From NCBI RefSeq assembly GCF_025717555.1, contig NZ_JAJIRP010000005.1, positions 186,001 to 250,000 on the forward strand: DNA of 64,000 bases, in the 5' to 3' direction. The position numbers and the translations under genes are program-made. Positions 39,876-47,336 of the stretch are shown piece by piece. Origin of the DNA: Paucibacter sp. B2R-40. GTDB taxonomy: Bacteria; Pseudomonadota; Gammaproteobacteria; Burkholderiales; Burkholderiaceae_C. The notes beneath the pieces were generated by a model, which was not told where the DNA came from, made no database searches, and saw only the letters and a program-made list of their open reading frames with translations. The number at the start of each line of letters is the position of its first letter. Position 1 is the stretch's first letter.

Positions 39876-41726
39876 ATGCGTACCAATACCCTCCTTCCAT
39901 TGCGCGCCGCCGCCGGCCGCGCGCGTCTTCAACTGATCGCTGTTGCCGCGAGCAGCCTGCTGGGCCTCGGCGTTCAAGCGGCTTCCCCCGTCACGCCGAC
40001 CCTGGCCCCGGCACAGGCGAAGCAGTTGCAAGGCTCCGGCCTGCTGCTGCAGTTGAGCGCATCGAAGGGCTCGGCCAAGCAAGTCCAGGCCTTGTTGGAC
40101 GAGCTGAAGCTGGGCCTCAACTATCAGCGCAGCGTGGGCTCGGGCTGGCACTTGGTGCAAGCCCAGCAAAACTTGAGCCAAGCGCAGACCAAGGCGCTGA
40201 GCGAGCGTCTGCGCGCCGACAGCCGCGTCGCCTTTGTCACCGTCAATGCGCGCGAGCAGCGCGCCATGGTGCCGGACGACACCTTGTTCCGCGCCCCGGA
40301 CGCCAAAGACGCTCAGTGGTGGCTGGATGACTACAGCGCCAGCACCAACCCGGCCGCCGCCAACTTCACCAAGGCCTGGGACATCAGCACCGGCGCGGGT
40401 TCGCCCGTCGTGGCGGTGTTGGACTCCGGCTTGGTCGATCACCCCGAACTGCCCCCGGGCAAGCTGGTGGCCGGCTACAACTTCGTCAGCAAGCCCGAGT
40501 ACGCCAACAACAACGGCGTCGGCCGCAGCGCCAACACCATCGACCCCGGCGACGCGCTGACGCAGGCCGAGTTCGACGCCAACAAGGCGCTGTGGGACGG
40601 CTGTCTGGTGAACGAAAAAAGCAGCTGGCACGGCACCCTGGTGGCCGGCCAGATCGGCGCCTGGACGAATAACAAGGCCGGCTCAGCCGCCATCAACTGG
40701 AACGCACAAGTGATGCCCGTGCGGGTATCCGGCAAGTGCGGCGCGGCGGTGGGCGATATGGTCGACGGCATGCGCTGGTCGGTGGGTTTGCCCGTGAGCG
40801 GCGCGCCTGCCAATCCTCACCCGGCCAAGGTACTGGTGATCGGCTATGCCGGCCTGACCTCTTGCGACATCAACGACCCGGACAAGGATGTGGCCGCTGC
40901 TGCCAAGCTCTACAGCGACACGATTGCCGAGTTGCGCGCCAAAAACGTGTTGATCGTTGCAGCGGCCGGCAATCTGCGTGGCGCGGTCGGCCGGCCGGCC
41001 AATTGCGCCGGTGTGATGGGCGTGGCGGCCGTCAACAAGCAAGGCTTCAAGACCATTTATTCCAACTTCGGCAAACAGATTGCCTTGGCCGCGCCGGGCG
41101 GTGACCGCGACAGCGGCGCCACCTGCGACAGCTTGCTGGCCGACAGTGGCATCGTCTCAACCTACAAACCCAATCTCGCCAGCACGCCACCGTCCTATCA
41201 CGCGGCCGTCAGCGGCAGCAGCTTCGCCGCACCGCAAGTCGCAGGCACGGCCGCGCTGATGTGGGGGCTGAATCCGACCTTGACACTGAACCAAATCGAA
41301 GCCGGCCTGAAAGCCAGCGCAAGGCCGCATGTACTGGCCCCCGACTTGGGCTATTGCACGGCCAGCAACAAGAGCCGCTGCACTTGCACCGCCGACACCT
41401 GCGGCGCCGGCTTGCTGGACGCCGCAGAAGCGCTGAAGTTTGCGCAAGCACCGAGCACATACGCCGCACCCAAGCGCGACGCCGTGGTCCTGAGCAGCCC
41501 GGCGCTGAAAAGCTGCGGGGCATTGCAAGGCAGCACCGCTTTCACGCCGCCCGCCCCCACACCTACGCCGACCCCAACTCCCACGCCCACGCCTACGCCA
41601 ACACCGACGCCAGAGCCTGCGGCAGACGGCGGCGGCGGAGGTGCAGCCTCGCCGCTGTGGGTGGCCGGCCTGGGCTTGGCGGCATTTTTGCTGCGCCGCC
41701 GGCAAACGCCGCTGAGCAGCAGCTAG
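39876..41726 (+). CDS. Secreted S8 (subtilisin-like) serine protease with GlyGly-CTERM-like tail
   Basis: A 616-residue exported protease. The start at 39876 gives a signal peptide (MRTNTLLPLRAAAGRARLQL ... GVQA). A propeptide (about 40-135) precedes the catalytic domain with Asp183 (VVAVLDSGLVDHPEL), His252 (SSWHGTLVAG) and Ser449 (SGSSFAAPQVAG). After a Cys-rich segment comes a (PT)n linker, then DGGGGGAASPLWVAGLGLAA with FLLRRRQ: a Gly-rich motif, a hydrophobic helix and Arg, as in GlyGly-CTERM proteins processed by rhombosortase and exported by type II secretion. It is divergent from gspF, so it is a likely cargo of that operon. A bidirectional terminator follows. Confidence 0.9.
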   Translation: MRTNTLLPLRAAAGRARLQLIAVAASSLLGLGVQAASPVTPTLAPAQAKQLQGSGLLLQLSASKGSAKQVQALLDELKLGLNYQRSVGSGWHLVQAQQNLSQAQTKALSERLRADSRVAFVTVNAREQRAMVPDDTLFRAPDAKDAQWWLDDYSASTNPAAANFTKAWDISTGAGSPVVAVLDSGLVDHPELPPGKLVAGYNFVSKPEYANNNGVGRSANTIDPGDALTQAEFDANKALWDGCLVNEKSSWHGTLVAGQIGAWTNNKAGSAAINWNAQVMPVRVSGKCGAAVGDMVDGMRWSVGLPVSGAPANPHPAKVLVIGYAGLTSCDINDPDKDVAAAAKLYSDTIAELRAKNVLIVAAAGNLRGAVGRPANCAGVMGVAAVNKQGFKTIYSNFGKQIALAAPGGDRDSGATCDSLLADSGIVSTYKPNLASTPPSYHAAVSGSSFAAPQVAGTAALMWGLNPTLTLNQIEAGLKASARPHVLAPDLGYCTASNKSRCTCTADTCGAGLLDAAEALKFAQAPSTYAAPKRDAVVLSSPALKSCGALQGSTAFTPPAPTPTPTPTPTPTPTPTPTPEPAADGGGGGAASPLWVAGLGLAAFLLRRRQTPLSSS

Positions 41727-41885
41727 TGGCCTGGAAGATTGAGATGGGAGTTGAGGACCGCGGCAAGGCAGCTTGTATCGCTTGGACTGCAACTTCTGAC
41801 TTGATGGCTACGGGTCACTCGTTCGTTCGGTCTTGACGGCAGCCTAGCGCTGCTGGCCGCACGCCACTCTGAACCCAGCTGAAAC

Positions 41886-41924
41886 AAAAATCGCGCTGTC
41901 CATTGCTGGGTAGCGCGATTTTTT
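41886..41924. terminator. Bidirectional Rho-independent terminator
   Basis: AAAAATCGCGCT (41886-41897) pairs with AGCGCGATTTTT (41912-41923), with T tracts in both directions. It lies between the convergent protease gene and the gene at 41986-43053 and can serve both. Confidence 0.88.
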
Positions 41925-41985
41925 CTTGGCAGGCCTTGGCCCCAAAAGTGGCGGCAAGCCTGCTGGCCGGCCGCAGGCGATTGCC

Positions 41986-43053
41986 CTATAAAGCCTTCAA
42001 TGTCAGTTCGCTGAGGCGCTCCGCACGGCGCACTTCCAGCGCCAGCATTTGCTCCTGCAAAGCAACCGCACGCTGCTCATGTCGATAGCTCAAGAGCAAA
42101 TCGCCCGCGCCGTCGCGTTTGAGTTCGATCAGCACGCCATCAGTGCTGCGCCATTGGCCAAATGTATCGCTTTCGCTGCGCAGCGGGCTGCCATATTTCT
42201 TGCGCAAACTGTCCTGCAAGCGCTGCAGGGTTTGGCTCGCAAACGCCGCCTCCTGAATCCCGAAGCGATAAGTCACGTGAACCGGCACCAGCAATTGCGA
42301 GCCCGCCTGCTTGCCGTATTGCAAGCTCATTTGGCGCGCACCGGGCAGCATCTTGCCGAGCGCGTAGATCTCGCGTTCCGCACCGGCGCTTTGCTCTTGC
42401 TCTCGCATGCCCAACTCCGTCAGCGCACTGCGCAGTTCACCGCGACCCATGCAAAATACCGGCAAGTCGAACAGGGCAACCTGCGCATGCTCACGGCATT
42501 CCTTGCTCTGCTTGAGGCTGGCGAGCAAGACCTCGGCCTTGGCAACGCCGTCTTTTTGCGCCTCGGTCAACAAGACTTCGGCCCTATCCGGAGCGACGGC
42601 TGTGCCGTGGCCATTCAGGCCGTGATAGGCCCAAATCATCTTGCCGAGTGCATCATTGAGCTTGGCAGCGGCTTCGGCATGACGGGCACTCAAGGCCATG
42701 GCTGCGGCATCGCTGGTGTCGCGCAGCATGCTTGCAACAGCCATGCTGGAATTGGCCTTACCGGCCAAGGCTTCGGTTTGCGTGAACTCGCTGCACAGGG
42801 CTAAAGCCTTGTCGAATTGGCGCTCACGCACGGCCGACTCGCAACTGGCGGCATAGCGCTTGGTCAAGGCAGCCGTTGACTCTGGCGCGCTGCCAGCAGC
42901 AGCGACAGGCGTAGCGGGTGCCTTGGTCGCTGGGGCCGAGGCCTTGGCCTGAGTCACCCAGACGGTACCCGCGATTCCGGCCAACAATACGCCGCAGGCC
43001 ACCGCGATCGGCAGTGCTGCACGACCCAACTTGTGCCCTTGCTCAAGAATCAT
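41986..43053 (-). CDS. Membrane-anchored Sel1-like repeat protein of unknown function
   Basis: A 355-residue protein. The ATG at 43053 is preferred because it has a GGAGAG ribosome binding site; the ATG at 43065 has none. It has an N-terminal membrane helix or signal anchor (LPIAVACGVLLAGIAGTVWV), an Ala/Pro/Thr-rich linker, then a helical region with a Sel1-like pattern (AAKLNDALGKMIWAYHGLNG, HGTAVAPDRAEVLLTEAQKD). The C-terminal part reads as an alpha/beta domain (VPVHVTYRFGIQEAAFASQT, LQDSLRKKYGSPL). No specific function is recognised. It stands alone between the bidirectional terminator and the tRNA-Lys pair. Confidence 0.75.
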   Translation of the reverse strand: MILEQGHKLGRAALPIAVACGVLLAGIAGTVWVTQAKASAPATKAPATPVAAAGSAPESTAALTKRYAASCESAVRERQFDKALALCSEFTQTEALAGKANSSMAVASMLRDTSDAAAMALSARHAEAAAKLNDALGKMIWAYHGLNGHGTAVAPDRAEVLLTEAQKDGVAKAEVLLASLKQSKECREHAQVALFDLPVFCMGRGELRSALTELGMREQEQSAGAEREIYALGKMLPGARQMSLQYGKQAGSQLLVPVHVTYRFGIQEAAFASQTLQRLQDSLRKKYGSPLRSESDTFGQWRSTDGVLIELKRDGAGDLLLSYRHEQRAVALQEQMLALEVRRAERLSELTLKAL

Positions 43054-43209
43054 GACGCTCTCCATTCGAGTTTCTACTGAGCCCGAACTGTCGCAATCCT
43101 CGGTGACGCCGTAATTAAGTCACGGTGCATGATGCACGCCATCCGGACTATCTCGCATGGGAGAGCTAGTGAAATACGCGGCCAATCTCTTTGAGGTGCC
43201 TGCGCAATG

Positions 43210-43245
43210 AAAAAAGCACTTAGAACCTTGCGGCGCTAAGTGCTT
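43210..43245 (-). terminator. Rho-independent terminator downstream of the tRNA-Lys pair
   Basis: AAGCACTTAG (43214-43223) pairs perfectly with CTAAGTGCTT (43236-43245). On the minus strand the hairpin runs into a T tract (43210-43215). It lies just downstream of tRNA-Lys(CTT). Confidence 0.88.
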
Positions 43246-43262
43246 GATTTCATTCTTATTTT

Positions 43263-43338
43263 TGGTGGGCCCTGAGTGACTCGAACACTCGACCTACGGA
43301 TTAAGAGTCCGCTGCTCTACCAACTGAGCTAAGAGCCC
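43263..43338 (-). tRNA. tRNA-Lys (anticodon CTT)
   Basis: The 76-nt cloverleaf begins GGGCTCTTAGCTCAGTTGG and ends with an encoded CCA. The acceptor stem GGGCTCT pairs with AGGGCCC with mismatch/wobble tolerance. The anticodon stem GCGGA/TCCGT encloses loop CTCTTAA, giving anticodon CTT, which reads AAG. The T arm has GTTCGAGTC. Confidence 0.93.
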
Positions 43339-43457
43339 TACACTTTGCGTAAATCGCACAAATCAGCACGACTTACTAAGCTTCGCAGTATAGCCTATTT
43401 TTCGTACATATTAACTGTTTAGCCAATACATACTTATATTTTTAGACTTGCTAGATC

Positions 43458-43533
43458 TGGTGGGTCGTGCGGGACTCGAACCTGCGACCTACGGATTAAA
43501 AGTCCGCTGCTCTACCAACTGAGCTAACGACCC
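43458..43533 (-). tRNA. tRNA-Lys (anticodon TTT)
   Basis: The 76-nt cloverleaf begins GGGTCGTTAGCTCAGTTGG and ends GACCCACCA with an encoded CCA. The acceptor stem is a perfect GGGTCGT/ACGACCC. Anticodon loop CTTTTAA gives anticodon TTT (reads AAA/AAG). It closely resembles E. coli tRNA-Lys and shares the D arm and anticodon stem with its neighbour, so the pair probably arose by duplication. Confidence 0.95.
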
Positions 43534-43572
43534 ATCAAGCGAAGCTCACTATTCTAATCTGAATTTAGGATG

Positions 43573-44376
43573 TCACGCAATAGACTTATGCGGATTCTTT
43601 AAAAGAATCTTGATCAACTCTGCCGCGGCAGCCATGCCAAAACTGGCCGTGACGGCGACGCTCGATCCATAGCCGTGGCAGTTGAGGCTGCCGTCGACCG
43701 CGCAAGCCTCGGCGCCTTCGGCTGCAAAGGGGCGATGCACCGGCTCGCGCGAGAACACACAAGCAACTCCCAGCTTGCCTTTGCGCGGCGCTGCATGATG
43801 CTGCCGGAGGCGTTGGCGCAAACTGGCCAGCAAGGGGTCGTGACTGGTGTCGGACAGGTCCTCGATACTCATCAGATGCGGTTCGCGCTTACCGCCGGCC
43901 GCGCCCACCGCAACAAAGGGCAGGCGCTGCTGCATAGCCCACGCCGCCAAATGCGCCTTGGCTCGAACTTGGTCACAGGCGTCAACCAGGCCGTCGAGCG
44001 GCGTTGCGGCGCCGTCCAGCATACCGGGCCAATTTTGCTCATCAACGAACTCTTCAATTACTCGAACGCGGCAGTCGGGATGAATGTCTTGAATCCGCAA
44101 GCGCAGCGCTTCGGCTTTGGCCATACCCACCGTTGAGCCAAGAGCCTGCACTTGACGATTGATATTCGATTCGGCCACCTGATCAAAGTCGATCAGGGTC
44201 AAGGCCGCGACCCCGCTGCGCGCCAAGGCCTCAACGACCCAAGAACCCACGCCGCCCAGCCCCACGACGGCAAAGTGTGCCCCTCGCAAGCGCTGGTAAT
44301 CCGCTTCACCATAGAGACGACGCAGACCACCGAAGCGCCGTTCGGCATCTGCCGTGATGGGAAAAATGTCTTGCAT
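43573..44376 (-). CDS. tcdA: tRNA threonylcarbamoyladenosine dehydratase TcdA
   Basis: A 267-residue E1-like (ThiF/MoeB fold) enzyme that dehydrates t6A37 to cyclic ct6A37 in tRNAs reading ANN codons. It starts at the ATG at 44376 (MQDIFPITADAERRFGGLRR), with an ATP-binding GLGGVGSWVVEALARSG, IDFDQVAESNINRQ (E1-family Asn/Arg) and LVDACDQVRAKAHL. The longer frame from 44457 would run through the cpoB terminator, so it is rejected. The two tRNA-Lys genes, which are ct6A substrates, follow 40 and 235 nt downstream on the same strand with no terminator seen between, so they may be co-transcribed. Confidence 0.92.
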   Translation of the reverse strand: MQDIFPITADAERRFGGLRRLYGEADYQRLRGAHFAVVGLGGVGSWVVEALARSGVAALTLIDFDQVAESNINRQVQALGSTVGMAKAEALRLRIQDIHPDCRVRVIEEFVDEQNWPGMLDGAATPLDGLVDACDQVRAKAHLAAWAMQQRLPFVAVGAAGGKREPHLMSIEDLSDTSHDPLLASLRQRLRQHHAAPRKGKLGVACVFSREPVHRPFAAEGAEACAVDGSLNCHGYGSSVAVTASFGMAAAAELIKILLKNPHKSIA

Positions 44377-44425
44377 AGTTGGACTCGGGAGGGCCAAAGG
44401 CTGGGTGATGACCAAGGTCGCGAAG

Positions 44426-44451
44426 ATAAAAAGGCCCCGCAAGCAGGGCCT
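44426..44451 (-). terminator. Rho-independent terminator of tolB-pal-cpoB
   Basis: AGGCCC (44432-44437) pairs with GGGCCT (44446-44451), and a T run follows on the minus strand (44427-44432). It lies 29 nt past the cpoB stop and upstream of the tcdA start at 44376. Confidence 0.8.
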
Positions 44452-44479
44452 CTTCACAAACAGACAAAAGGCTTGCGCC

Positions 44480-45271
44480 CTACTTCAACGCCGCCAGCCG
44501 CTCCTTGCCCGCTTGCGCAGCCTCGGTGCCAGGGTAGGCCTTGATCAGGTCTTCCAGACTACGGCGCGCCAGCTTGACGTCTTTCAACTCAATTTGGCTA
44601 TTCGCCAAGGCCAGCAATGCTTCGGCAGCCTTGGGATGCTGAGGGTTGCTGGAAATAAAGGTTTTGAAAGTTGCAATTGCGTCCTTGTAGTCGCGTTTGC
44701 CATACTGTGCATTGCCGAGCCAAAAGCGCACCGAATCAACATATCCGCTGGCCGGAAAACGACGCAGAAAACCCGCCATCGCAGTCGCCGCCTCGGCAAA
44801 ATCACCGCGACGAATCAAGCCCATCGCGGCCTCGTATTGCCGGCGCTCCTCGGGCTCAACTTGAAACTCTTTGCCGTCCAGCTGCACTTTTTGCGGCTCC
44901 AGCGGCTTCAAGCGCGAATCCAAAGACTGCGCCTGATCACCCAACTTGCGCTGAGTTTCCGCCAAGTCGCGGGCCAGTTGTTCGTTTTGGCCGCGTAGCT
45001 TGGCAATTTCTAGACGTAGCGTGTCGAGCTGAGCATTCAGATCGAGCATGCTGCGACGCATCGGACCCAATTGCTCCTGTGACTGTGCGGCGAGTTGCTC
45101 GACGCGAAGTCGCTGGGCGTCTTCACTTTGCTGAACCCGGTTGCGCAACTCAAGAATCGCCTTGCGTGCCTCGTCATCGTCGAACAAGGCGGCCTGCGCC
45201 GACAAGCTGAACAGCACGCTCGCCGCCATGGCCGCCAGAGTTCGGCAAAGATGCTGACGCTGCAGCCTCAC
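44480..45271 (-). CDS. cpoB: Cell division coordinator CpoB / YbgF (Tol-Pal system)
   Basis: A 263-residue periplasmic protein: a signal peptide (MRLQRQHLCRTLAAMAASVL ... AQA), an N-terminal trimerising coiled coil (about 35-130) and C-terminal TPRs (YEAAMGLIRRGDFAEAATAM, KRDYKDAIATFKTFISSNPQ, KAYPGTEAAQAGKERLAALK). CpoB links peptidoglycan synthesis to Tol-Pal during cell constriction. The GTG start lies 1 nt downstream of the pal stop, so the genes are coupled. Confidence 0.93.
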   Translation of the reverse strand: MRLQRQHLCRTLAAMAASVLFSLSAQAALFDDDEARKAILELRNRVQQSEDAQRLRVEQLAAQSQEQLGPMRRSMLDLNAQLDTLRLEIAKLRGQNEQLARDLAETQRKLGDQAQSLDSRLKPLEPQKVQLDGKEFQVEPEERRQYEAAMGLIRRGDFAEAATAMAGFLRRFPASGYVDSVRFWLGNAQYGKRDYKDAIATFKTFISSNPQHPKAAEALLALANSQIELKDVKLARRSLEDLIKAYPGTEAAQAGKERLAALK

Positions 45272-45272
45272 T

Positions 45273-45809
45273 TCACTTGTCCTTCAGCTCAACGCGGCGG
45301 TTCTTAGCCCAGGCTGCTTCGTCGCTGCCTTGAGCTGCGGGCTTTTCTTTGCCGAAACTGACCGGCTCGACCTGCGCCGCGCCCACGCCCATCAGGCTCA
45401 AAGACTTGGCCACAGCCTCAGCACGACGCTGGCCCAGGGCCAGGTTGTACTCACGTCCACCGCGCTCGTCGGTGTGGCCTTCCAGGCTGAGTGCCAGCTT
45501 GCGGTCATTGGCGAGACGCTTGGCATGGGTTTCGACCAAGCCACGATATTCATCCTTGACCACATAGCTGTCGAAGTCGAACAAGACCACGCGCTGGTTG
45601 GCAACGGCAGCGGTCAGCTGAGCGCCCAGATCAACGGTCGCGACCTTGGACTCGGCCATAGGCATGCTGCTGGCACCGCTGGTTGCCGAGCTATTGGGTG
45701 CCACGGGGCGTGTTTCCACAGGCGCCGGCTCATCCAGCTTGACAGGCGAACTGCATCCGGCCATCACGGCCAGCACCACCAAGCTCATCGCAAAACGACT
45801 CATCTTCAT
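45273..45809 (-). CDS. pal: Peptidoglycan-associated lipoprotein Pal
   Basis: A 178-residue lipoprotein. The ATG at 45809 has a GGAGTG ribosome binding site and begins MKMSRFAMSLVVLAVMAGC, a lipobox (MAGC). The OmpA-type peptidoglycan-binding domain is complete: VVLFDFDSYVVKDEYRGLVE, LSLEGHTDERGGREYNLALG, RRAEAV, then AWAKNRRVEL. Pal anchors the outer membrane to peptidoglycan and works with TolB, which lies directly upstream. Confidence 0.96.
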   Translation of the reverse strand: MKMSRFAMSLVVLAVMAGCSSPVKLDEPAPVETRPVAPNSSATSGASSMPMAESKVATVDLGAQLTAAVANQRVVLFDFDSYVVKDEYRGLVETHAKRLANDRKLALSLEGHTDERGGREYNLALGQRRAEAVAKSLSLMGVGAAQVEPVSFGKEKPAAQGSDEAAWAKNRRVELKDK

Positions 45810-45932
45810 TCGGGTCACTCCTTCAAAAACGATCACAGATCCATACCCATATGGCCCACCGCGCGCCAAGCACTCAGCGGACTACAGTGGCGATTATCCA
45901 ACAAGTTAGCATCAAGGCTTGACAGCCCGCCC

Positions 45933-47252
45933 TCAACGGCCAAAGGGGCCCCAAGTCGGCTCGCGCACATCGGCCAAGGTCGAGATCAATTTGGCCTTGA
46001 TCTTGCCGTCCAAGGTGCTGGTCATCAGCACATCTTTGCCGCCCGCCCGCGAGGCGTAGACGAGCAGCCGCCCATTCGGCGCAAAGCTCGGGCTTTCGTC
46101 ATCGTGGCTATCACTGATCTGCTGCACGGTACCGGAGGCCAAGTCCATCACGCTCAGGCGAAAACTATTGCCGCCCTGCCGAGTGATAAAGGCCATGGTG
46201 CGGCCGTCCGGGCTGATGGCCGGGCTGATGTTGTAAGCGCCGTTAAACGTCACACGCTCGGCCGTGCCGCTTTGCCCGCCCACCGCCATGCGGTAGATCT
46301 GTGGTCCGCCGCCACGATCGCTGACGAAATAGATCGATCGGCCGTCGGGCGAAAACACCGACTCGGTATCGATCGCCGAGCTTTGCGTCAAGCGCCTCAA
46401 GCCGCTGCCGTCCCGGTTCATGATGAACAGTTGCGAGCCGCCTTCACGCGACAAAGTGAGTGCCACTTGCTGCCCATCGGGCGAGAAAGAAGGCGCGCTA
46501 TTGGTGCCGCGGAAGTCCGCCAGCACGCGGCGTCGGCCGGTTTGCACATCCTGAATCCAGACCACCGCCTTGCGCGTCTCAAACGACACATAGGCCAGCT
46601 CTTTGCCACTCGGCGACCAGGCCGGCGAGATGATCGGGTCAGGGCTTGCCAGCGCGACTTGACCGCCTTCGCCGTCGGCGTCGGTGATGCGCAGGCTGTA
46701 GCGTCCGCCGGCCTTGGTGACATAGGCCATGCGGGTTGCAAAGATGCCGCGCTCACCTGTCAGTTTTTGATAAATCGTGTCCGAGATGCGGTGCGCGCCC
46801 AGGCGCACATCCTCGGGCGCCACCGCATGCGCCTCGCCGCCCAGGTCCTGGCCCTTGACCACATCCCAGAGCTTGTAGCGCAGATCGACCCGGCCGTCGG
46901 CCAAGCGTGCCGCGGAGCCGGCCGCCAGCGCATCGGCATTGCGCGCCCGCCACTCTGACCACACCGGCTGACTGCCCTCGAACATGCCGGTCGGGGCGTC
47001 AATGATGCGGAACTGTCCGCTGCGCTCCAGGTTAGAGCGAATGATCGCCGCGACCGGCTGAGCCGCCCGCGCTTCGTCGCGAAAATCCGGCACAGCGATC
47101 GGCATCTGAGTGCCCCCGACACCGGAAATATCGACACGGAATTGTGCGCTGGCCAGCGGGCTAAAGCCGAGCAAAGTCGCCGAACAAGCGCCGACCGTTT
47201 GCCGCAGCATGCCGCGCCGCGAATGATGATTCAGGGAGTTCTGCTCAGGCAT
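45933..47252 (-). CDS. tolB: Tol-Pal system beta-propeller protein TolB
   Basis: A 439-residue periplasmic protein with an N-terminal TolB domain (FRVDISGVGGTQMPIAVPDF ... RSNLERSGQFRIID) and a six-bladed beta propeller of 'P.WSPDG' repeats (ISPAWSPSGKELAYVS, SAPSFSPDGQQVALTLS, TESVFSPDGRSIYFVSDRGG, ISPAISPDGRTMAFITR, SPSFAPNGRLLVYAS). The signal peptide follows an Arg-rich stretch (RRGMLRQTVGACSATLLG ... ASAQ) that looks Tat-like. The start is ATG 47252 rather than TTG 47267. tolQRA are not in the window, so they must lie elsewhere. Confidence 0.95.
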   Translation of the reverse strand: MPEQNSLNHHSRRGMLRQTVGACSATLLGFSPLASAQFRVDISGVGGTQMPIAVPDFRDEARAAQPVAAIIRSNLERSGQFRIIDAPTGMFEGSQPVWSEWRARNADALAAGSAARLADGRVDLRYKLWDVVKGQDLGGEAHAVAPEDVRLGAHRISDTIYQKLTGERGIFATRMAYVTKAGGRYSLRITDADGEGGQVALASPDPIISPAWSPSGKELAYVSFETRKAVVWIQDVQTGRRRVLADFRGTNSAPSFSPDGQQVALTLSREGGSQLFIMNRDGSGLRRLTQSSAIDTESVFSPDGRSIYFVSDRGGGPQIYRMAVGGQSGTAERVTFNGAYNISPAISPDGRTMAFITRQGGNSFRLSVMDLASGTVQQISDSHDDESPSFAPNGRLLVYASRAGGKDVLMTSTLDGKIKAKLISTLADVREPTWGPFGR

Positions 47253-47298
47253 TGTTTTCGCAATCAACAGTGGAAATTTTTCGCTGCGGCATTTTGCC

Positions 47299-47331
47299 TG
47301 AGCCTGCCCGGCAGCGACGCCGGCAGGCTCA
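47299..47331. other. Strong hairpin between rng and tolB
   Basis: TGAGCCTGCC (47299-47308) pairs perfectly with GGCAGGCTCA (47322-47331), with a GC-rich 13-nt loop, starting 5 nt past the rng stop. No T tract follows on the minus strand, so it is not a canonical terminator. It may stabilise or partly terminate the rng message. Confidence 0.6.
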
Positions 47332-47336
47332 GCGAC

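Noticed and set aside
44377-44457. N-terminal extension of tcdA to an ATG at 44457
   Set aside because: It would include the cpoB terminator hairpin (44426-44451) and adds residues not typical of TcdA.
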